This document shows positions 55,170 to 64,000 of a stretch of 64,000 nt of DNA, piece after piece (the stretch's first letter is position 1; each line of letters begins with the position of its first letter). The DNA is taken from the NCBI GenBank assembly GCA_949361645.1, contig OX442430.1:1597856-1661855 (forward strand), in the 5' to 3' direction. The position numbers and the translations under genes were made by a program. A model generated the notes under the pieces. That model was not told the DNA's origin. It saw nothing but the letters and a program-made list of their open reading frames with translations, and did not search any database. This stretch comes from Spongilla lacustris. Its lineage: Eukaryota; Porifera; Demospongiae; Spongillida; Spongillidae.

Positions 55170-58100
55170 TTAGGGAGCTGAAGCTTTGCACTTTCCATTT
55201 AGACTGTCAAGGTCAGTTGTCTGCATGGCAACCAGGTTAACTGAACTGTCCCAAATCCAAGTCTGTAAGCTTGTATAATGTGGAAGACCTCACCCCTCTA
55301 TTACTGAACACAACAATAGCTACCAATACAACAAGCAATGGAGAGACCACACCCCTCTACCACACAACAGATACCCCCAGTATCACCCTCAATAAACTGT
55401 GTTTATAAAAGGCCCTCAACATACAATTCTCCCTCTCCTCCAACAATAATCCTCCCTTTAATTTTTTATCTCCTCTTCCTCTCCCCTCCCCTCACAATCC
55501 TCTTTCTCTTCCTCATTCTCCCCCTCTTGCCCTCCCACTCCTGTCACCTGCCAACATTGCTTCCTGTGCGTTGACCTCATGGCTTCCCATGATCATGATG
55601 ATGTCACAGAAATAGCTATCTTATTAGAGGGATCCCCCAGTCTGAGGATACACTCCTAGACCTTGCATGGGATTGTTGTGTATATCAAGACTTTCATTAA
55701 CCACATCTGACGCCTACCAACAGATACACACCCCACACTCAAAGACAGCATTCTCAATGGACACATGCAAACTCAATCAAGCACATTTGTACGTGGTACA
55801 TACATGTACATGTACTGAATAGACACATTATGTACACCCACACACATGCGTACACGTGTATGCACACACAATGTACAGTTCATGAGATCCAGCTTTTTAT
55901 ACAAATACTAGACTATTTGAGCCAGCAGAAACGAGTGATGACCAGTGCATGCAACACAACAAGAGATAGAGAGGACATCACCCCTCTATCAACCCAACAG
56001 ATACCCCAATATCTCTCCCCAATTAACTGTGTCCCTAATGCCTCCATTCCTTCTCTCATTAAAGGCCCTCAATAGATCCTACACACAATTTCTCTCTCTC
56101 TTCAATAATAGAATCAATAATCCTTGCTTTCATCTTTTTACTCCCTCATACTCCTCCACCTCATCCTCGTTCTAGCCCTCCTGCCATTCCACTCCTGTCG
56201 CCTGCCAACGTTGCTTCCTGTGCTTTGACCTCATGGCTTCCCATGATCGTCATGATGTCACAGAAATAGCTATATCGCTATCTTTATAGAGGGGTAAACT
56301 AGTATGGGAATGTTGTATATCAAGACTTTCATTCACCACATCTGACACCTGCTACTCAACAGATACATACACCCACATTCAAATCACACAAATACATGCA
56401 TATACACTGTATTCTCAAAAGAAACATGAAAACACACTCAAGTACTTGTACATGCATGTACATACATGTACATCTACACAGACACTTACACACCCACACG
56501 CACATGCACGCACACACATGCATACACGTGTACACACCCAATGTGCAGTGCATGTGTTAGGATCTGTAGCTCCAGAGGTCGAGCTTGTTATCCTAATACT
56601 AGACTATTTGATACCCATGTGAGTGGAAGGAACGAGTGATAAAAAAATGCACCAGAGATGGAAAGACCTCACACCTCTATCTACACAACAAGACCTCACA
56701 CCTCTACCAACACAACAAGAGATCGAGAAACCTCACCCCTCTACCAACGCTCACTCTTGATTGAAAGACCTACCAACACAAAAAGGGATTAAGAAACTCA
56801 CCCTTTTACCAACTCAACAAGACCTCACCCCTCTACAAATACAGCAACAGATGGAGTGATCTCACCAATTGCGTTAAGGGAATGCTTTATAAGATTGACA
56901 GGGAAGTGTCTCTATAGCGGTAAGCACAATTCACATTGACGATGTTTTTTAAATTTCAGTAATAACAGTAGTTGTTACAGCACGCACTGAAAACTTATGA
57001 TCGCTGGGTATGCATGCTTATATGCTTGTACACCGGTATATCAGCAAGATTGATATGCTCATAAATTGGTAATAACCGAACAGTATCAGCAGCTTAATTC
57101 CCCCATCATTCCCACTGGCTGCCTGTATAGTCCCAGGCTGTTAGAACCAAATCTTGAAAACGTGATGTGAAAAATGCACATGTGGTTTTACATGTGCATA
57201 TGAAATCTTCACAGTGAAGTCATCCAAAGAAGAAACAGAACCAAATTACAGGCTTAGTATTTTGTTGGATAACAACCGGCCTTTCTGATGTATGATTATT
57301 GATGTCACAGCCAGTACATTCAAATACATGAGTACATTTATAGGAAGCTGTTCTGTCAGGCCGAGAATATGGAATAAACAGCTAGACGTTAACAAGTTAC
57401 TATAATGCACGAAAAGCAGTTCCACTTTGACCTGAAATTTTGGTGAACACTTTTGTCATTCTTCATGCAGACTGCATGGAACCACTGCAGAAAAGTATCA
57501 CATTGTATCATTTAGGTTGATATACCGTCAAATACAGTACATTGGGATATTCTTCCTGATAGGGGAGATATAGCCATCATACTCTTCAAAGTATTGCTTC
57601 CTCATTGCGTTCTGTTTCTAAGATACGACCGCTGGATCGATCCCACAGTCATGTGCATGTTCCTTCCTGGATCTGAACATCAATAGAAAATTGTTTTTCT
57701 GGTGTTTGAATAGGGCACTCATATGCTTCAGTGTAGACTTCGCAAGTTCTTACCTCTGTTGCATGCTGTCAAATATTCTGATTCACACTGTCAAATATTC
57801 TGATTCATGCCATTTGAGAACAATACTGTAGGAGATAGAGCAATCAAGCTTGCATGATATACCAGTATGCAAGCATATACGGGTGTGTGTATCTGTTAAC
57901 TGAGTATAGGACGTGTCAGATGTATTGAATGAAAGACTTGATATACAACAGTCCCATGCGAGTGTACCCTCAGGGATTCCTCTATCAAGATAGCTACATG
58001 TGTTGTTTGCAAGTGTCCATTGGAATGTTTTAAGTGTTGTTATTGAGTGTGGGGTGTGTATCTTAAGTAGGCTAATTAAAGTCTTGATATACACAACAGT

Positions 58101-58662
58101 CCCATGCAAGGTCTTGGAGTATATCCTCAGACCAGGGGATCCCTATATAAAGATAGCTACATGTATTTCTGTGAATCATGATGATCATGGGAAGCCATGA
58201 GGTCAACGCACAGGAAGCATGCAATGTTGGCAGGTGACAGGAGTGGGAGGGCAGGAAGGGGAGAACAAGGAAGAGGAAGAGGATTGCGAGGGGAGGGGAG
58301 TAAAATGATGAAAGCAAGGATTATTGGTTCTATTTTGGAGGAGAGGGAGAAATTATGTGTAGGACCTGTTGAGGGCCTTTAATAAGGAATGAAGAAAGTA
58401 TAGTAACACAGTTTATTTATTGGGGGCGATATTGGTGTATCTGTTGTGTTGGTAGAGGGCTGAGGTCTCTCCATTGCTTCTTGTGCATGTTTGTAGAAGA
58501 GCAGCTCTATCTACTGTTGTGTTAACAGAGGGGTGTATACATGAGGTCTTCCACATTACAATGCAAGCTTGCAGACTTGGATTTGGGACAGTTCAATTGA
58601 CCTGGTTGCCAGTCAACTGACCTTGACAGTCTAAATAGAAAGTGCAAAGCTCAGCTCCCCAA
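55170..58662. repeat. Y block, copy 2
   Basis: Direct duplicate of 44219-47762, offset about 10.9 kb, with the same inverted ends (TTAGGGAGCTGAAGC, GCTCAGCTCCCCAA). Differs by small indels and substitutions. No ORF is conserved between the copies in a way that suggests coding. Confidence 0.75.
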
Positions 58663-59296
58663 CACCATAAGATTCAGTGCATTGCATCTCAAAAACAACA
58701 ATGCAATGGCTCCATACATATGCACGTGTCTAAGGAATGATTTACTGAGGCCATAGTAAAAGACATGTAATTGGCAGATGGAGTTAGCGATTGTGATGGC
58801 AATATAGCCATTTTGTTTTTGCTGTAGTTAATATTAGTTGTGGCACTTATATATCCTACAGCTACTTGTATTGACCACGCCAAATGAGACGTAATGGTGA
58901 ATAGAAAGAAGTTTGTGCTGCATGCATGACCATTCACAGACTGTATGACTCTGATTCACACACATTTGCCTCAATTAAGAATCGAGCCGTAAGTGGTAAA
59001 TATAGTATTGTGCATACCAAAGTTATAGTTTATTCCTTTATGTATGGTATTCATCAGATTTTGTACAGAGAGGTTACATCAGTGCATGCATACATGCTCA
59101 AGAACCGACCGTATAGTCGTTCGAATCCTTTTTATTGTACCATTTCGCTATCAGGACTTAGCATACAGCGAACTCGAGGCATCAAAGTAAGTAAAATGCT
59201 AATAGAGAAGATGGCATGCAGACAAATTAAATACATGCAACCTCGATCTAACCTTTCTGTGTCTACGCGACACATTATACTTACGGGATAAAAAAT
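58663..59296. repeat. Junction of Y copy 2 with an FGF 5' flank
   Basis: 58663-58991 matches 47763-48091; from 58992 it switches to the 5' flank sequence of gene C. This marks a rearrangement breakpoint. Confidence 0.7.
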
Positions 59297-60366
59297 TTAC
59301 GTAAAGGGGATATTACAGAAATATACATGCATGTATCAGATCCATTTTAGCCACCTTCACTTTCCTTTTGTCAGTTAGCAACTATATTTACATATTAACA
59401 GCACCTTAATGTTTTAAGAGGCGCATTCATGTTAAACACCTTCATGTTAAGCACCTTCCTTTAAACACCTTCACCATATATGCTATAGAAACTTGAGTGC
59501 AGTTGCATGCATGAGCAGATCGTTTTGCTGCAGTATTACCTTCATGCTTGCACATGCAGCAGTGGATATCTGGGTCCTCATATCTGGTTGTGATAAATAG
59601 TTCATCTCCCAAGTCTCTGGTCATGCTGAACTTTTAATAAGGTTGAACCTTTGAGTATTGCCAGGGCCAACACTAGGTCAACGTATCTAGTAGTCCTGGT
59701 TCTCTGATAGTGCAGTTGCTGTCCATGTGAGTATTAGTTACGATGTGTTAGTGTATAATAGAGTGAAGACTTGGGTAAGGCACCCAGACCTTTTTCTGAG
59801 GTGGAAAGTTAACTGCTCTGAAACAAGTAGTGGTTATGACACTGATAGCTATATACTATATGATGGACACATGTATGACAATCGAATTGATGACTCCAAA
59901 ACATTTTTGTGTAGGAAATTGCGGTACGCTCTCAAGATCCCCTTTCTCACCCTCTTCCCCATGCAATACCAGTGTTACAAAACATTGGATCTTATGTGCA
60001 TGCAGCCAACAGGGCATTTACCACATCAAAAACTATGTACCGGTTCGACTTTTTCATGCAATAGGGAGTCGTTTCTATAAGACCATGCCAAACTAAGTAT
60101 AAATAACTCTTGACAAATGGGCGAGCTTTCTGATTATACATGTATTTTTTTCCAATCAAAACAACGATAGGAGGCACCCCCAAATTTCCCCGCATTTTGC
60201 GGCTGTGTTATAAAAAACCACGTTGCTTGAGTAAAATCAAAAACAAAACAAACCATTCGCGCCTATGCAGTAATGAATGAGCGCGGCACTAATAACACAG
60301 AATACATCAAAGTCACAATGGCATAGGAATGCAAGTGTAGTTTCATCTTCAACGATCGTGACTCAG

Positions 60367-60457
60367 CAGGGTTACCGCGATATATCGCGGTTACATAGAC
60401 TTCAATGGGCGGTTAACCGCTAACCGCCCATAGAAGTCTATGTAACCACGATATATT
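60367..60457. mobile_element. Palindromic MITE in X copy 3 (decayed)
   Basis: CAGGGTTACCGCGATATATC and the TTACATAGACTTCAATGGGC / GCCCATAGAAGTCTATGTAA arms are kept; the right terminus is lost. Same position as the element at 49360. Confidence 0.75.
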
Positions 60458-61686
60458 ATTCGTGAGGGAATTATCACGATGCTTAACAATTTTAATACCA
60501 AACTCTAGGTTTTATGTGCTTCGTGCAGAGTTTTTCACTAACCCTGACATGTGCAAGTTCAGAGCTTCTACCAAGTAAGTATTACAACCACATTTTTGCA
60601 TACAAGCTAGTGATTCCCCTGTACGCGTATTAAATTATGCTTGATGATCCGCTCATTCATATGAATGCCGACATTCTATACACATCCTACACAATAACAT
60701 TAAGTGTGGGGATGTTTCTCTCGTTCGTGCACTTGATGGACACACAAGCTTACACTTGAGTCACGTGACACGAGGCTTCACTATAGGAAATATGCACCCA
60801 GATTTGTTGGCAATTGGGTCTTGCTTAGTTTTTTAGGGTTAGGGTTTATTATCCTACACACTAGTAATACAAACAATCTAGGCAGTATAAATACATGTCT
60901 ACAAGGAATAAAATCATAATCCAATTAAAGCCCACCATTTTGATCAAACGTTCACTTATGCATTTCCTGATTATTACTGAGAAGTTGTCAATACTGTCAT
61001 ATGCAGCCGCTTGTGCAATCAGTTGTACATAATTAACATGGACCCACCATGTTCCCACTAATGTCAAAAGATGAAGACAGGCAAAGTAGTTTGTACTCTC
61101 ATCCACACTGTGTACCACGCTTTTCTTGACTACAAGTAAGGTAAGGGGAGGATATGAAGTAAGGAGACATTAAGTAAGGTAAATTCTAGTCTAGCAGCCT
61201 TGCCATTTGTGCCACTTGCACAAGTAACCATTTTTCATTTTTTACTCATATTATCGCTGATGTGCCGGACTTCCTGTAGCCTGCAATTAGTAGTAAGCCA
61301 AACCACATAATGGCGTCCAAATTTAGTAAAAATGGCAATATTCAAAGAAAAGACAAATGTGTGTACAAAATCTGTAAGTTCTGTTTAGATTTCCCTGTGT
61401 TGTGCTATGAATATACTATACATGTATAACCCGAGTTACACAGCCGGTTACGCAACGGGACAGCCGGTTGTTTAACTGATGTTTTAATAGCAACTTCGCC
61501 TGGACGACCTAATTAATTGTATTCATATAAGTTTAAGCACGAAATATATACTTGGAACCAAATGAAATGCATATGGTTATGGGCTGTTGCGGGCATACAA
61601 TTATAGTATCACCATGATCGTAGTGGTAGATACACAAATTTCTGGTCCAAAGCAATATGGCCGCTAATGTTTTGATCCTTCCCGGG

Positions 61687-62181
61687 CAGTGGCGGCCTGG
61701 CTACTTTATGGCAGGGGGGGCACACATGAGAACGGCGCCCCCCCCCCCCCCCCCCCCCACCCCCCCTTGTCTCGTACCCACAAACCAGAGGCGTTGTTAA
61801 TGAATAGCTGTCCGCCTTCCGCCTTCGGCCGATTCAACGAGCGGGGGGGGGGGGGGGTGCTGTCTGCCTTCGGCCGATTCAACGAGCGGGGGGGGGGGGG
61901 GGGGGGTGCTGTCCGCCTTCGGCCGATTCAACGAGCGGGGGGGGGGGGGGGGGGGGAGGTGACAGTGATTGACCGTGCACATGCACATGCGCAATACAGG
62001 CGAGTTAATTTGTTAATTTAATCAAGATTTATAACGATTACATCGGACGATTGATCGAGCGCTAGCGCTTGATAATACATTGACCTGACGCCTGGCGCCC
62101 TTCGGTGCCCGTGGCGCCCCACGTCATAAAGCGGCAGGTGGGTTGGTGCCCCCCCTGGCCCCCCCGGCCAGGCCGCCACTG
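61687..62181. mobile_element. hAT-type MITE with perfect 8-bp TSD, X copy 3 only
   Basis: TIRs CAGTGGCGGCCTGGC and GCCAGGCCGCCACTG; TTCCCGGG on both sides (61679-61686, 62182-62189). X copy 2 shows the uninterrupted site CCTTCCCGGGATGAC near 50714. Inside are three tandem units with the core TTCGGCCGATTCAACGAG and poly-G (61824, 61869, 61918). 495 bp, non-coding. Confidence 0.95.
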
Positions 62182-63633
62182 TTCCCGGGATGACACGGCA
62201 AGGGGCCTATAGCGAGTACACACGATGCTACATGTATACAGCCATGCAGGACGTTCGTTACGATTAGGCTATTAAGGAGACGTACTCAGCCCACACCGCA
62301 TATCTGCTTATACCGCCTTCCAAGTGAGGCCTAAACGGATCTTTCGACGGGATGCGGTTAATTGTACTTCAAACAGATTAGTTTCTTGTGTACAGCTAGT
62401 GGTCAGGTATGCTATACAACTGTGTACAATTCTTTGTTTGGTATGAGTGATTAGCGTGTCGATTAGAGGCGAGGTTATGTGTTTTCTTATCTCCCGCCTC
62501 GCAGACTGTACACAAATGATAGATGATCGCATCTCGAGTTACATGTATATGTATCAGCTTTCCGATCGATATAAATGTGACACCTATAGTTGACAATGCA
62601 TATAATACATGTATAGCAAGTACATGTACTGTGATATATAATATTATATACCGCATGCGTCAGTGTACCGCACTGCGGAAGAATACTGAAATATCGTAAA
62701 GCATGCTTAGTATATGCTTGAAAGTCATGTATGGACATCACTGAACTGAAGTAAAACTGTTAGCTGCATGTACATAAGATCCAATGTTTTGTAACACTGG
62801 TATTGCATGGGAAGAGGATGAGAAAGGGGATCTTGAGAGCAATTTCCTATACAAAAATGATTTCATGCAGAGTCATCAATTTGGTTGTCATACATGTATC
62901 CATTATAGCATGCATATATAGCTCAGTATAGCATATAGTATCAGTATTATAACCACTACTTTTTTAGGAGCACGTTTCCACCTCAGAAAAAGGTCTGGGT
63001 GCCTTACCTAAGTCTTCTCTCTATTATGCACTAACACATAACTAAATACTCACATGGACAGCAACTGCACTATCAGAGAACCAGGACTATTAGATGTATT
63101 GGCCCAGTGTTGGCCCTGGCAATACTCACTCAAAGGGTCAACCATAAGCTTGTTAAAAGTTCATCATGACCAAGACTTGAGAGATGAACTATTTATCACA
63201 ACCAGATATGAGGACCCAGATATCCACTGCTGCGTGTGCATGCATAAACCTTATATGGGCACTGCAAATGGGTAAAACTGCAGCAAAACGATCTGCTCAT
63301 GCATGCAGCTGCACTCAAGTTTCTAGCATATATGGTGAAGGTGTTTAAAGGAAGGTGCTTAACATGAAGGTGTTTAACATGTATGCGCCTCTTAAAACAT
63401 TAAGGTGCTGTTAGTATATAGTTGCTAACTGACAAGAGGAAAGTGAAGGTGGCTAAAATGGATCTGATGCATGCATGTATATTTCTGTATATAATATCCC
63501 CTTTACTTAAAGCCCTTCATATATTAAGGACTCGTCTTCACTTAAACTTTGACAGTACCAATTACAATTATGTTGCTGCACGCGCGAACAGTAGAAATTT
63601 GTTATCCCGTAAGTATAAAGCATGCAGCTGATG

Positions 63634-63861
63634 GGATAATTGAGAATCCCTACATTGCATCCCGTGCAGGTAAGGCCAGTTATGGTCTCGATTATGATTG
63701 CTAAAACAATAAACAGCGTAAACATGGCAACGCTCCTTAGAAATTCATCAGTTTACAGCCCGCCCAACTAGAAATGCCGGGGTATATATAAACACCGATA
63801 GTTTGGCACCAACGTCATAAATCAGCGGCAAAATTGACATCATTACAAAGGTCGTATAGCT
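63634..63861 (+). promoter_or_regulatory. Promoter of FGF-like gene D
   Basis: Same block as upstream of B and C: GCTGATGGGATAATTGAG, GGCAACGCTCCTTAG, TATATATAAA at 63783-63792 and AACGTCATAAATCAGCGGC. Confidence 0.65.
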
Positions 63862-64000
63862 ATGAATAAACTCCTTTTCTCTGTCATGATCGTTGTAGCA
63901 TGTCTTCTGAACGTTGTCCGTTCCACTCCTCTGCCTCCTGTCGACGGTACCAGCGAGGTCATACTGCACAGCCAACTGTCCGGACGATTTGTTCAAGTCG
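63862..64000 (+). CDS. Secreted FGF-like protein, copy D (cut by window end)
   Basis: ATG at 63862; 46 codons are visible, open to the window edge. Signal peptide MNKLLFSVMIVVACLLNVVRS, then TPLPPVDGTSEVILHSQLSG and RFVQV. Closest to copy C. Whether the rest is intact cannot be seen. Confidence 0.75.
   Translation, partial: MNKLLFSVMIVVACLLNVVRSTPLPPVDGTSEVILHSQLSGRFVQV

Larger units (their letters stand above)
59297..63512. repeat. X block, copy 3, most complete, with long inverted ends
   Basis: Begins GTAAAGGGGATATTACAG and ends ATAATATCCCCTTTAC. Inverted arms of about 700 bp (59297-59990, 62770-63512) share AAGTGAAGGTGGCTAAAATG, GAAACTTGAGTGCAG and TATCTGGGTCCTCATATC. Core collinear with copies 1 and 2. 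Carries the shared decayed foldback at 60367 and a private MITE at 61687. No transposase found. Confidence 0.75.

Overview
This window reads as nuclear DNA of a marine invertebrate animal. Spliced GT-AG genes sit among dense simple repeats, many small DNA transposons, a non-LTR retrotransposon family and a mosaic of segmental duplications. A sponge or other early-branching metazoan is my best guess, from short introns, compact single-exon genes and repeat types. The sequence does not prove the phylum.

Layout. (1) 0-0.6 kb: an intact single-exon gene for a small secreted FGF-like (beta-trefoil-like) protein. (2) 0.6-16.8 kb: no recognisable gene; microsatellites, foldback elements, and about 3 kb of almost pure G/A minisatellite with higher-order structure (11.07-14.13 kb). 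(3) 16.8-19.4 kb: a complete hAT transposon with TIRs and a perfect 8-bp target duplication; its transposase is broken by two frameshifts. (4) 19.7-22.7 kb: a decayed integrase gene apparently carrying GT-AG introns, then fragments of a retrotransposon C-terminal domain. (5) 23.5-25.3 kb: a 31-bp satellite and an 18-bp minisatellite. (6) 26.85-27.64 kb: an intronless CDP-alcohol phosphatidyltransferase gene, most like phosphatidylinositol synthase. (7) 29.1-31.6 kb: a C-rich tract and a 5'-truncated non-LTR retrotransposon. (8) 32.77-36.87 kb: a seven-exon MTHFD2-type mitochondrial folate gene. Its introns hold several G-rich, TIR-bounded miniature elements, one inserted exactly in a splice donor and duplicating it. 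(9) 37.7-38.7 kb: a retroelement fragment and a possible last exon pair of an unidentified gene. (10) 39.6 kb to the end: an inverted and direct duplication mosaic with an offset of about 11 kb. It is built from an X block (three copies), a Y block (two copies, long inverted ends) and FGF-like genes: two complete (B, C), one cut by the window end (D) and two broken copies.

How the parts relate. The FGF-like genes are the theme of the right third: similar promoters with a TATATATAAA box precede B, C and D, and the duplications appear to have multiplied them. Insertions present in some copies and absent in others let the duplication history be ordered. MTHFD2 and the phosphatidyltransferase are ordinary housekeeping genes. 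All family assignments come from reading the translations; no database search was possible.
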